Source of the DNA: AC-32 sp035624425
Lineage (GTDB): Bacteria > Actinomycetota > Thermoleophilia > Gaiellales > Gaiellaceae
NCBI GenBank assembly: GCA_035624425.1
Contig: DASPRN010000040.1
Coordinates: 1-10,783, forward strand
Length of the DNA: 10,783 nt
Direction: 5' to 3'
Shown here: piece by piece, positions 1-7,437 of the stretch
Numbering within the stretch: position 1 is the first letter of the stretch
Layout: the number at the start of each line of letters is the position of its first letter
The notes under the pieces: model-generated
The model's input: only the letters and a program-made list of their open reading frames with translations
The model's database searches: none
Told to the model about the DNA's origin: nothing
Made by a program: the position numbers and the translations under genes

Positions 1-308
1 GAGTGCTCGTGGATCATCGCCACGTTGTCGAACACCGAGAGCTGCTCGATCGCCTGCTCCGTCTGGAACGTGCGGCGCAGCCCCCAGCGGGCACGGCGGT
101 AGTCGACGAGCTTGAGCAGATCCTCCCCGAAGGCCTGGATCGAGCCGGCGGCCGGCTTGACGAACCCCGAGAGCACGTTGAAGAAGGTGGTCTTCCCCGC
201 GCCGTTGGGCCCGATCAGCCCGCAGGCACCGCGGGGGAACGTGACGCTCATGTCGTCGATCGGCGTTATGCCGGCGAAGCGAACCGTGAGCCCTTTGACC
301 TCGATCAC
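1..308 (-). CDS. livG: Liv-type ABC transporter ATP-binding protein (LivG), partial at left edge
   Basis: This is the ATPase subunit of a branched-chain-amino-acid-type ABC importer; it acts on the cytoplasmic face of LivH/LivM. About 102 N-terminal residues are visible before the window ends. The translation carries a Walker A P-loop (GPNGAGKT, residues 33-40) and the Q-loop glutamine (RTFQ, Q82), with the LivG-like N-terminus (IEVKGLTVRF) and DNVAMIH after the Q-loop. The ABC signature and Walker B lie beyond the edge. The start is GTG at 308, preceded by AGGA (complement of 316-319) at 7-nt spacing. Only 3 nt separate it from the livM stop, so it is the last visible gene of the livKHMG transcript and translationally close-coupled. 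A livF would be expected further left. Confidence 0.93.
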   Translation of the reverse strand, partial: MIEVKGLTVRFAGITPIDDMSVTFPRGACGLIGPNGAGKTTFFNVLSGFVKPAAGSIQAFGEDLLKLVDYRRARWGLRRTFQTEQAIEQLSVFDNVAMIHEH

Positions 309-311
309 GCG

Positions 312-1508
312 TCAGTCCTGGGAGAGGCTCGCGAAGACCGGGGAGAGGATGACGACGACGATCCCGACGATCGGCGTGCTCTTGAGGGTGACGAGCAGGA
401 CGATGCCGACGAGCAGCGCGAGGATGCTGGCGATCCCGAAGGCGGCCTGGCGTGTCAGCGGGATCTTGCGGGCGATCAGCCGGCCGAGATTGGCCATGTC
501 CTTCGGGAACTGGTCGATCAGGCCGCCGGGCGCGCTCAGCAGCACCTGGAGCAGCCCGCAGCCGAAGACGACCAGCAGGAAGTTCGGGTTGACGGTCCAC
601 TGCGCCTGGAAGAGGAACGGCAGGAGCTGCATGAAGACCCCCGCCACGATCGCGCCCCAGAGCGTGAAGATGCCGCCGATCAGCGCTGTCGCGATCAACG
701 AGAGGGAGTCCTGTGTCGGGAAGTTGTAGGTGTTGGGAGTCCCGACCTGGGCCGCGAGCAAACAGCCGGCGACGCCCGTCATGAACGAGGCCAGGGCGAA
801 GGCCCAGAGCTTGTAGAGGGTGAGGTTCACACCTGCCGCGAGAGCGGCCGGCTCGCTCTCGCGGATCGCGGCCCAGGCGCGCCCGGGCTTGCTCGCAAAG
901 TGGACCACGGCAAGCAGGAACATGAGGCCGCAGACGATCACGGTGTAGCGGTAGTAGGCGTTGTCCCCGGCCGCGGCCGACGGCCTCGGCACGGCTTTGA
1001 GCCCCGACAGGCTCGGGTTGTCGGTCCGCGCCGTGAAGCCGCCGCCGCCGTTCGGAAACTGGATCTGCGCCAGGACCACGTTCACCGCCCCCGCAGCCAT
1101 CAGGGTGATCAGGGCCAGGTAGAGCCCGCTGAGGCGCAATGCGGGGAGCCCGATGAGGACGCCGATCACGCACGTGATCGCGCCCGTGACGAGGAGGAGG
1201 ACCGGGAACGGAAGATTCGTCTCGAAGCTCAGCCGCGTCGCGATCCAGGTTCCGATCGCGAGAATCGCGATCTGGCCGAGCGAGATCATCCCGACGCGTC
1301 CGTAGAGGACGACCAGGCCGGCGGCCACGGTCGAGTAGATCGCGACGCTCGTGAACGTGTTGATCCAGTCGGCGCCGAGCGTGCTCGGGAAGACGAAGAG
1401 CGCAACCGCGAGGAGCCCGGCGATCACGAGCACGCGCGCGATCAGCGGCCGGTTGATGGAGCGCAACCGAGACCGGCCCGCCCGGTCCTGGGCGTGTGCG
1501 GCGTCCAC
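312..1508 (-). CDS. livM: Liv-type ABC transporter permease LivM with C-terminal membrane extension
   Basis: Inner-membrane permease that pairs with LivH to form the translocation path. About 398 residues. After a basic N-terminus come hydrophobic segments and the family hallmarks: GRVGMISLGQ (residues 70-79), LPALRLSGLYLAL (121-133), the cytoplasmic coupling loop GRAWAAIRESEPAALAAGVN (209-228) and SAPGGL (325-330). Many LivM proteins end shortly after that last motif. This one continues about 70 residues with two more hydrophobic stretches (roughly 354-376 and 378-394). I chose GTG at 1508 because it shares its G with the livH stop (TAGTG), the usual coupled arrangement. The frame stays open further upstream, but only inside livH. 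A TTG about 16 codons further in is an alternative start. Confidence 0.92.
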   Translation of the reverse strand: MDAAHAQDRAGRSRLRSINRPLIARVLVIAGLLAVALFVFPSTLGADWINTFTSVAIYSTVAAGLVVLYGRVGMISLGQIAILAIGTWIATRLSFETNLPFPVLLLVTGAITCVIGVLIGLPALRLSGLYLALITLMAAGAVNVVLAQIQFPNGGGGFTARTDNPSLSGLKAVPRPSAAAGDNAYYRYTVIVCGLMFLLAVVHFASKPGRAWAAIRESEPAALAAGVNLTLYKLWAFALASFMTGVAGCLLAAQVGTPNTYNFPTQDSLSLIATALIGGIFTLWGAIVAGVFMQLLPFLFQAQWTVNPNFLLVVFGCGLLQVLLSAPGGLIDQFPKDMANLGRLIARKIPLTRQAAFGIASILALLVGIVLLVTLKSTPIVGIVVVILSPVFASLSQD

Positions 1509-2443
1509 TAGCGCGTCGCCGGAGCGAAGACGACGACGCGCCGGCGCCCCATCCAGAGCAGAGCGATGATGGAGAGGACGAACGGCGTGGCAGCGCGATA
1601 CGCCGTCACGGAGGCGTACGGCGTGAGGATCGATTGCACGAACCCGACGAGTAGGCCGCCGAACAGCGTGAGCCACAACGACTCGAGGCGGCCGATCAGC
1701 GCGGCGGCCAGCGACGAGATGACGAGGAACGTCAACGCGGTGTAGTCGAGCGACGTGTAGAGATCGGCCAGCAGGAGACCGGCAGCGCCGCAGACGAGCC
1801 CGGAGCCGAGCCAGGCCGACGCCTCGACGCGCCGTACCGGCACTCCGAGCGTGGCCGTGATCTCCCGGTCGTTCGCGATCGCGCGGTACGCGGTTCCGAG
1901 CGCCGTGTAGCGCAGGAAGAGCGTCGTTACGAGCGTGAGTGCGATCGCGAACGCGAGCGCCAGGATCTGCGTCAGGTTCACGCGCGCCCCGAAGACGGTG
2001 TAGTAGTGCGTGGAGCTCGGAAGGGTCAGGACGCGGACGAACGCCCCTCCGGCGGGAGCCCGCCAGGCCATCAGCCCGAGCAGGATCAGCGCGAGAGCGA
2101 GCGTTCCCATCATCTTCACGAGCGCGTCCCGCCTCGCGAAGACGGGGCCGAAAACCACGCCGTAGACGAGGTTGACGACCCCGCCGAACGCGACACAGGC
2201 GGTGTAGGCCAGCCAGTGCGGCCAGCTCGTGTGGTTGACCATCCAGTAGGCGATCAGGGCGCCCGCGGCGCCGACCGCGCCAAACGCGAGGTTCAGCACG
2301 CCGGTCGCCTTGTACAGCACGACGATGCCGGTTCCCGAGAGGGCGTACACCCCGCCCAGCGCGAGGCCGAGCACGATGTACGGCTTCAGGAACTCCCAGT
2401 CCACGCCGAGCACCGAAAAGGCGACGACGCTAGACATCGGCAA
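1508..2443 (-). CDS. livH: Liv-type ABC transporter permease LivH
   Basis: Second membrane permease of the importer, about 311 residues, which is close to the family norm. The N-terminal signature GLALGGVYALSGTGIVVLYKA (from residue 26) followed by GVLNLAFGAVG is classic LivH. The cytoplasmic coupling loop reads ALGTAYRAIANDREITATLG (181-200), and a late membrane motif reads AALIGRLESLW. The start is uncertain. TTG at 2443 has AGGA at 9-nt spacing, which suits it better than ATG at 2437, where the spacing would be 15 nt; the difference is only two residues. The gene follows livK after a 45-nt gap with no obvious terminator and overlaps livM by one base. Confidence 0.93.
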   Translation of the reverse strand: MPMSSVVAFSVLGVDWEFLKPYIVLGLALGGVYALSGTGIVVLYKATGVLNLAFGAVGAAGALIAYWMVNHTSWPHWLAYTACVAFGGVVNLVYGVVFGPVFARRDALVKMMGTLALALILLGLMAWRAPAGGAFVRVLTLPSSTHYYTVFGARVNLTQILALAFAIALTLVTTLFLRYTALGTAYRAIANDREITATLGVPVRRVEASAWLGSGLVCGAAGLLLADLYTSLDYTALTFLVISSLAAALIGRLESLWLTLFGGLLVGFVQSILTPYASVTAYRAATPFVLSIIALLWMGRRRVVVFAPATR

Positions 2444-2488
2444 CCGCGGGCATCCTGATCAGTTTTCGCTGTCTGGTCTCTTCTGCTC

Positions 2489-3805
2489 CTAGTGCGTGTT
2501 GAGGTGGTACTTCTTCTCCCACTTGCGCGTCTGCCCGATCGACTTGTCGACTGGGGCAATCGCGAAGCACTTGTCCTTCACGACGACCTTGCCCTTGCTG
2601 TAGGTCACGGTGATGTCGTAGTTGTTCGGAATGTGGTACGGCAGATTCCCGACATACCAGGGCTTGCAGAGGATGTCGGTGTGGATGTTCTTCAGGGTCC
2701 GGACCGAGTTGTTGTAGCTCTTGGCCGTGATCGGCCCCTTGATCTTCAGCAAGGCGATGGTCGCGAACTTCGCGTCCATGTAGCCCATCTGGCCGAACGC
2801 CTGCAGCGCGACCTTGGGGGCGTACTTATGGTTGATCTGCCTCCAGAGGTTGCTGTCAGGTCCTACCTTCGTCAGGTTCGAGAACTCCTGGTTGATGAAG
2901 ATCTTGTTGTCGAACTGCGGGAACTGCTTCGCCATGAACGCGTTGGCGATCGGCGTCGACGAGCCCCACTTCACCTTGTTGACGAGGCCCTGGGCGATCG
3001 CCGCGTTCATGAGCGCCGGGGCCGTGTCGGGCGTGAAGTCGAGGATGATGCCGCCGCCGTTCCCGGCGAGCTGGTACAGGTGCGTGATGATCGAGTTGGC
3101 ATCGGTCACCGGAAGCACGACCGGAACGGCCTCTCCCTTGATGTGATGCTGCTTGGCGTACGTGACCACGTCTTCGTCCGCGTACTTCGAGAGCGTCGAC
3201 GGCGATGCCACGATCAGTGACTTGGCACCCCGCTTGACGAGAGCCTGCGCCGCTCCGAGGTCGGAGTAGCGGGGGCCCATGTTCGACTCGACGATGCTCG
3301 GCTTGCTGTAGCACTCGGCCTGAACCCCGGCCCCGATGACGGTGAAATGCTTCTGCTGGTAGTACTTCCAGTTGGTTCCGCATTCGGCGAAGCTCGTGTT
3401 CCCGACGATCCCGACGACCTTGTCGGTCTGGATCAACTTGTGAGCCAGAGTCGACTCCTGCGCAGGATTGAGCTGCTCCGTGTACTGGATGTACTTGATC
3501 GGGCGGCCATGGATGCCACCGTTGTCGTTCACGCACTGGAAGTAGGCGTTCACGATCTTGGCGATCGTGGTGAAGTCGACGCCCGGGATCAGCATGTTGA
3601 TCGTGCCGATCTTGATCGGCGTCCCGGTCGCCTTCTTCCCGGTGCCCATACCGCACACGGCCTTCGTGGCGGACGCCTTGCCCGAGCCCACGATCCCGGG
3701 CGCGGCCTGCGTCCGGCTCCCGCCGGTTGCCCACGCTGCCAGCACCAGGGCAGCGATTCCGACGGCCGCTAGCGTGAGACCTGCGGCCAGCTTCCTTGAT
3801 TTCAT
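2489..3805 (-). CDS. livK: Liv-type extracytoplasmic substrate-binding protein
   Basis: Periplasmic-binding-protein type I (LivK/HAAT family) ligand receptor for the adjacent permeases, 438 residues. The N-terminus (MKSRK, then a hydrophobic run at about residues 7-27) is a Sec signal peptide. I see no lipobox cysteine near its end; cleavage could fall around RTQA-A (residues 31-35). The mature part begins PIKIGTINMLIPGVDF (63-78), followed by NDNGGIHGRPIKY (93-105), the usual first-lobe landmark. Six cysteines (51, 91, 142, 165, 380, 413) suggest disulfides in an exported protein. The ligand-contact segment GNTSFAECGTN (135-145) differs from the GPxSS type of amino-acid receptors, so the ligand is open; an aromatic acid is plausible from the context. 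ATG at 3805 has an excellent GGGAGG ribosome site. The open frame reaching 4228 is not coding. Confidence 0.93.
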   Translation of the reverse strand: MKSRKLAAGLTLAAVGIAALVLAAWATGGSRTQAAPGIVGSGKASATKAVCGMGTGKKATGTPIKIGTINMLIPGVDFTTIAKIVNAYFQCVNDNGGIHGRPIKYIQYTEQLNPAQESTLAHKLIQTDKVVGIVGNTSFAECGTNWKYYQQKHFTVIGAGVQAECYSKPSIVESNMGPRYSDLGAAQALVKRGAKSLIVASPSTLSKYADEDVVTYAKQHHIKGEAVPVVLPVTDANSIITHLYQLAGNGGGIILDFTPDTAPALMNAAIAQGLVNKVKWGSSTPIANAFMAKQFPQFDNKIFINQEFSNLTKVGPDSNLWRQINHKYAPKVALQAFGQMGYMDAKFATIALLKIKGPITAKSYNNSVRTLKNIHTDILCKPWYVGNLPYHIPNNYDITVTYSKGKVVVKDKCFAIAPVDKSIGQTRKWEKKYHLNTH

Positions 3806-3913
3806 AGTTCCTCCCTTCGTTCTACCCGCATCCCCGAGCGGCCTTCTTGCCGCAAGGTTCGCCGGCTGCTTTCCGTGTGAACGGAGTAGCAACAGACCCC
3901 GTTGATCCGCATG

Positions 3914-3942
3914 AATGTAAGGGACTGTCAATATCGCGTCAA
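3914..3942 (-). promoter_or_regulatory. Putative sigma-70-type promoter for livKHMG
   Basis: On the minus strand TTGACG (complement of 3937-3942) is followed after exactly 17 nt by TACATT (complement of 3914-3919). These match the -35 and -10 consensus at 5/6 and 4/6. Transcription would start near 3907, giving a leader of about 100 nt before livK. The -35 box sits 2 bp from the divergent amidase start codon. Confidence 0.5.
3927..3942 (+). promoter_or_regulatory. GTCAA direct repeat with 11-bp period, possible operator
   Basis: GTCAA occurs at 3927-3931 and again at 3938-3942, one helical turn apart in the same orientation. The second copy lies within the livK -35 element. Tandem half-sites with about 11-bp periodicity are typical of winged-helix response regulators of the OmpR/PhoB type. 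Two 5-bp copies can arise by chance, so this is only suggestive. Confidence 0.25.
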
Positions 3943-3944
3943 CC

Positions 3945-5303
3945 ATGGTGTTTGTTCGCACCTCCTCGACGGATCCCGCCGACCTCGGGGTGACGGACGC
4001 CGCATCGGCCCTGCGGGGGCGCGAGCTCTCGTCCCGGGAGCTGGTCGAGGCCTGCCTGACGCGTATCCACGACCGCGACGGCGCGCACAGCCGCGAGGGC
4101 GACCTGGAGTCGATCAACGCCTGGGTGCGGGTATACGAGGAGGACGCGCTGGCCGCCGCGGAGCGGGCGGACGAGAGCCTCGCCGGAGGCGAGGCGCCGC
4201 CGCTGTGCGGGATCCCGATCGCGCTCAAGGACCTCTACGCCGTCGCGGGTAAGCCGCTGACCGCCTCGAGCCGTCTCCTCGACGAGGTGCCCGCCCGCGA
4301 CTGCGACGCCTGGGCGCGCCTGGCCGCCGAGGGCATGGTGCTGCTCGGCCACGTGCACACGCACGAGTTCGCTGCCGGCGGGACGACCGACCAGGTCGGC
4401 AACCCGTGGGGCCTCGAGCTCTCGCCGGGCGGGTCGAGCGGCGGCTCGGCAGCGGCCCTCGCCTCGTGCACGGTTCCCGCGGCGACGGGGACGGACACCG
4501 CGGGATCACTGCGCATTCCGTCCGCAATGTGCGGCACGTCGACGGTGAAGCCCGGCCGCGGAGCCGTCTCGATGCGCGGAATCGTCCCGCTGAGCTGGAC
4601 CCTCGATCATGCCGGGCCGATGGCGCGCAGCGTGCTCGACTGCGAGCCGCTGCTGGCGGCGATGGCAGGCGTCGTGCCGCCGTCATCGCGCCGCGTAGTG
4701 GAGCGCGTGGCGGTCTCCCCGCGAATCGGCGACCTCGACCCGGACGTGGCCGACGGCCTCGACGCCGCGCTCCGGTCGCTCGCCGCGAAGCAGGTCGCCG
4801 CCGAGCCGCCGGACGCGCCGCTCGACCTCGGGATGGAGTTCGCCGACGTCCTCTGCCAGGACATGCTCGTCTACCACCGCCGCTTCGACGGCCGCCGCGA
4901 GCTCTACCGTCCGTCGATCGTCGGGTTCCTCGAGCACGCGGAGCAGAGAGCCATGACAGGCGAGGAGTACGTCACCGCGCAGGCCCGCCGGCTCGAGGCG
5001 GCCGACGCTTGGGCCGACTGGTTCGCGGAGCACCACATCGACGCCGTGATCGAGCCGACGGTGCCGATCGTGGCGCACCCGCGGGGGACGGGCTACGACG
5101 AGGCCTTCACCGACTTCGCCGAGATCTCGCTGACGCACTACTGGGACTGGGTCGGCTTCCCGGTCGTGGCGCTGCCCTCGGGCGTCGGCAGACGGAGCGG
5201 CCTCCCCACGAGCGTCTCGTTGATCGGACCTCCCGGCGGCGAGTGGGACCTGCTTGCGGCAGGCGCGGCGCTCCAGGACGAGCTCGGGACCGTGAGCCCG
5301 TGA
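3945..5303 (+). CDS. Amidase-signature family hydrolase
   Basis: Cytoplasmic amidase-signature (AS) enzyme, 452 residues, in the usual size range; it hydrolyses a carboxamide to acid plus ammonia or amine. The Ser-cisSer-Lys triad is readable: Lys95 in PIALKDL, cis-Ser164 in PGGSSGGSAAAL and nucleophile Ser188 in GTDTAGSLRIPSAMCG. The glycine usual before GS in that last motif is alanine here. Conserved HTHEFA (138-143) and NPWG (153-156) are also present. The start is ATG at 3945. No convincing Shine-Dalgarno lies near it, so the message may be nearly leaderless. The stop overlaps the next gene by 4 nt, so the two products probably act in sequence. It is not a GatA by context, since no gatC or gatB is nearby. 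The substrate is unknown; an aryl or hydroxycinnamoyl amide would suit the neighbourhood, but this is a guess. Confidence 0.92.
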   Translation: MVFVRTSSTDPADLGVTDAASALRGRELSSRELVEACLTRIHDRDGAHSREGDLESINAWVRVYEEDALAAAERADESLAGGEAPPLCGIPIALKDLYAVAGKPLTASSRLLDEVPARDCDAWARLAAEGMVLLGHVHTHEFAAGGTTDQVGNPWGLELSPGGSSGGSAAALASCTVPAATGTDTAGSLRIPSAMCGTSTVKPGRGAVSMRGIVPLSWTLDHAGPMARSVLDCEPLLAAMAGVVPPSSRRVVERVAVSPRIGDLDPDVADGLDAALRSLAAKQVAAEPPDAPLDLGMEFADVLCQDMLVYHRRFDGRRELYRPSIVGFLEHAEQRAMTGEEYVTAQARRLEAADAWADWFAEHHIDAVIEPTVPIVAHPRGTGYDEAFTDFAEISLTHYWDWVGFPVVALPSGVGRRSGLPTSVSLIGPPGGEWDLLAAGAALQDELGTVSP

Positions 5304-6169
5304 TCGACGTCGCCGCGATCGAAGCGATCGACGTGCACGTCCACACCGAGCTCTCGCGCGCGGGGGACGACCCGCTACCCCCGGAGCTCCGGGCTGCAGC
5401 TGCGCGCTACTTCGGAAGTGACGAGCGGCTCCCGACGGTCGACGACGTCGCCGACTACTACCGGGCCAGGAACATGGCCGCGGTGCTGTTCACGGTCGAC
5501 TGGGAGCGCCGGAGCGGCCGGCCGCCCATACCCAACGAGGAGATCGCGGAGGCTGCGCGCGCGAACCCGGACGTGATCGTCCCCTTCGCGAGCGTCGACC
5601 CCGCACGCCGGGACGCGGTCGAGCGCGCTCGGCGGCTGATCGAGGAGCACGGCGTCAGAGGCTTCAAGTTCCACCCCAACCTGCAGGAGTTCTTCCCGAA
5701 CGACCGCACCGCCTACCCGCTCTACGAGGTGATCGCCGAGGCGCGGTTGCCGGCGCTCTTCCATACGGGCCACAGCGGCATCGGGACCGGCCTCCCGGGC
5801 GGCGGCGGCCTCAGGCTCAGGTACTCCAACCCGATGTGCCTCGACGACGTGGCCGCCGACTTCCCCGACCTCCCCGTCGTTCTCGCGCACCCGTCGTTCC
5901 CGTGGCAGGACGAGGCGATCTCGATCTGCCTCCACAAAGCCAACGTCTGGATCGACCTGTCGGGCTGGTCGCCGAGGTACTTTCCGCCCCAGCTCGTGCA
6001 GTACGCGAACACCCAGCTACGCGAGAAAGTGCTCTTCGGCTCGGACTTCCCGCTCCTGACGCCCGACCGCTGGCTGGCCGACTTCGAGCAGGCCCCGTTT
6101 CGGGACGAGGTGCGGCCGCTGATCCTGAAGGAGAACGCGGCCCGGCTGCTCGGGCTCGCGGCCGCCTAG
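5300..6169 (+). CDS. Amidohydrolase_2 (ACMSD-like) metal-dependent hydrolase or decarboxylase
   Basis: TIM-barrel metalloenzyme of the amidohydrolase_2 family, 289 residues. Visible metal and active-site positions are HVH (His13, His15) at the end of strand 1, FKFHP (123-127), FHTGH (His156), LAHPS (His197) and FGSDFP (Asp249). This His-x-His, His, His, Asp set is the ACMSD/LigJ-like pattern; members include decarboxylases, lactone hydrolases and hydratases acting on aromatic-ring products. GTG at 5300 is chosen because GTGA overlaps the amidase stop and the protein then starts just before the barrel. The same frame is open back to 4406 but is low-complexity arginine/proline-rich shadow inside the amidase. 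The gene ends 6 bp before the convergent monooxygenase stop. The exact reaction cannot be assigned. Confidence 0.88.
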   Translation: MIDVAAIEAIDVHVHTELSRAGDDPLPPELRAAAARYFGSDERLPTVDDVADYYRARNMAAVLFTVDWERRSGRPPIPNEEIAEAARANPDVIVPFASVDPARRDAVERARRLIEEHGVRGFKFHPNLQEFFPNDRTAYPLYEVIAEARLPALFHTGHSGIGTGLPGGGGLRLRYSNPMCLDDVAADFPDLPVVLAHPSFPWQDEAISICLHKANVWIDLSGWSPRYFPPQLVQYANTQLREKVLFGSDFPLLTPDRWLADFEQAPFRDEVRPLILKENAARLLGLAAA

Positions 6170-6175
6170 CCTCGA

Positions 6176-7435
6176 TTACCCGTCATGCAGCTTGGCGCCG
6201 CGCCCGAGTCGGCCGGCGGCCGGCGGGCCGGTGTCTTCGATCACGGTGGCATCGTGGCCGTAGAGCCAGGCGACCGCCTTGACCGACCAGTCCGTCGCGC
6301 CGCTCGCCATCTGCTCGTCCCGCTCCTGCTGCTCGGGCCCATCCGGGAGGTGGAAGCGGATCTTGTTGGCCGCCGAGAGCCCTTGGATCTTCGAGGCGCG
6401 CGGCAGGCGCAGCTTCTCGTAGAGCCGCAGCGCCTCCGGAACCTCGAGGCCGGGCTGTGAGAGACACGCGGTCAGCGTGGCGCCGTCCTCGATCGCCTGG
6501 GCGGCGCCCTGCGCCATGAACGGCAGCATCGAGTGACAGGCGTCTCCGAGCAGCGTCACGCGGCCCACCGACCAGCGCTCGAGCGGCGCCCGGTCGAAGA
6601 GCGCCCAGATGAAGGTGTCGTCGACCGCGCCCAGGATCCCTCGCACCTGGGGGTGCCAGCCCTCGAACTCCGCCAGCGCGGCTTCGACGTCGCCCTTGTC
6701 GGTCCACGACTCCCGCGTCCAGGTGTCCTGCTCGACGACCGCGACGAAGTTCACCAGCCGCTGGGCCTGGACGTAGTAGTGGACGAAGTGCCGGCCGGGC
6801 CCCATCCAGACCTGCGCGGTGACCTCCAGCCCGAGGGGGCGCAGGCGCTCGGCCGGGATCAGCCCGCGGTAGGCCACGCAACCGGTGAACCTCGCCTCCT
6901 GCGGCCCGAACAGGATCTCGCGCACCGAGGAGTGGATCCCGTCGGCGCCGACCAGGACGTCGGCCTCGACGCCGCTCCCATTCTCGAACTCCGCCTCGAC
7001 CCGGTCTCCGCGGTCGGTCAGGCCGACGAGCCGGTGCGAGACGTGCACCCTCTCCCCAGGGAGGCCGCGCATCAGCGCCGCCAGAAGGTCGGCCCGGTGC
7101 ATCTGATACTGGGGAAAGCCGAAGATCTCGACGACGGCGCCGAGCGACGTGCGCAGAAGCGTCCGCCCGTCGTCCCACCGGCGCTGGTGCCAGGCCAGCG
7201 GCCTGACGCCCATCTCGGCGAGGTCATCCGCGAGCCCGAGCCCGTGAAGCACCCGCGACGCATTCGGGCCGATCTGTATTCCGGCGCCCACCTCGCTCAG
7301 CGCGGCGGCCCGTTCGTAGACGTGTACGTCGAACCCGGCGCGGTAGAGCGACAGCCCCGCGGAGAGCCCGCCGATCCCGCCTCCGACGATCGCGACGGAG
7401 AGGTCGTTCGCGGCCACCGAGGCGGCCCCCGCCAC
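6176..7435 (-). CDS. FAD-dependent aromatic monooxygenase (salicylate/3-hydroxybenzoate hydroxylase-like)
   Basis: Group A flavoprotein hydroxylase, 419 residues; it adds one oxygen from O2 to an aromatic acid using NAD(P)H. Three FAD motifs are clear: the Rossmann GGGIGGL (18-24) leading to the acidic residue in VYERA (39-43), the DG motif VGADGIHSSVRE (162-173) and the GD motif VTLLGDACHSMLPFMAQGAAQAIEDG (from 293). YRGLIPAERL and the C-terminal WLYGHDA are typical of the salicylate hydroxylase, 3-hydroxybenzoate 6-hydroxylase and HpxO group. The start is uncertain. GTG at 7435 follows the ligM stop by 2 nt. GTG at 7417 has a GGGGG 8-10 nt upstream and gives the family-typical short N-terminus. 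ATG at 7465 would overlap ligM by 28 nt. Coupling to ligM suggests a shared pathway. Substrate unknown. Confidence 0.9.
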   Translation of the reverse strand: MAGAASVAANDLSVAIVGGGIGGLSAGLSLYRAGFDVHVYERAAALSEVGAGIQIGPNASRVLHGLGLADDLAEMGVRPLAWHQRRWDDGRTLLRTSLGAVVEIFGFPQYQMHRADLLAALMRGLPGERVHVSHRLVGLTDRGDRVEAEFENGSGVEADVLVGADGIHSSVREILFGPQEARFTGCVAYRGLIPAERLRPLGLEVTAQVWMGPGRHFVHYYVQAQRLVNFVAVVEQDTWTRESWTDKGDVEAALAEFEGWHPQVRGILGAVDDTFIWALFDRAPLERWSVGRVTLLGDACHSMLPFMAQGAAQAIEDGATLTACLSQPGLEVPEALRLYEKLRLPRASKIQGLSAANKIRFHLPDGPEQQERDEQMASGATDWSVKAVAWLYGHDATVIEDTGPPAAGRLGRGAKLHDG

Positions 7436-7437
7436 GC

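Noticed and set aside
3..1511. A 502-residue open frame on the plus strand opposite livM
   Set aside because: Its translation is almost all Asp, Glu, Arg, Gly and Ala with no domain signal. It is antisense to a clear permease and follows from GC-rich codon bias.
3846..3856. CTTGC-C-GCAAG palindrome in the livK leader
   Set aside because: Only 5-bp arms with no second copy in the region; it is as likely to be chance as an operator.
3806..4228. N-terminal extension of the binding protein
   Set aside because: It would cross the promoter region and the divergent amidase. The ATG at 3805 has a strong ribosome site and starts a signal peptide.
4406..5299. Upstream extension of the amidohydrolase frame by about 300 residues
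   Set aside because: The added part is an Arg/Pro/Gly-rich shadow inside the amidase. The GTG at 5300 overlapping the amidase stop gives a normal family start.
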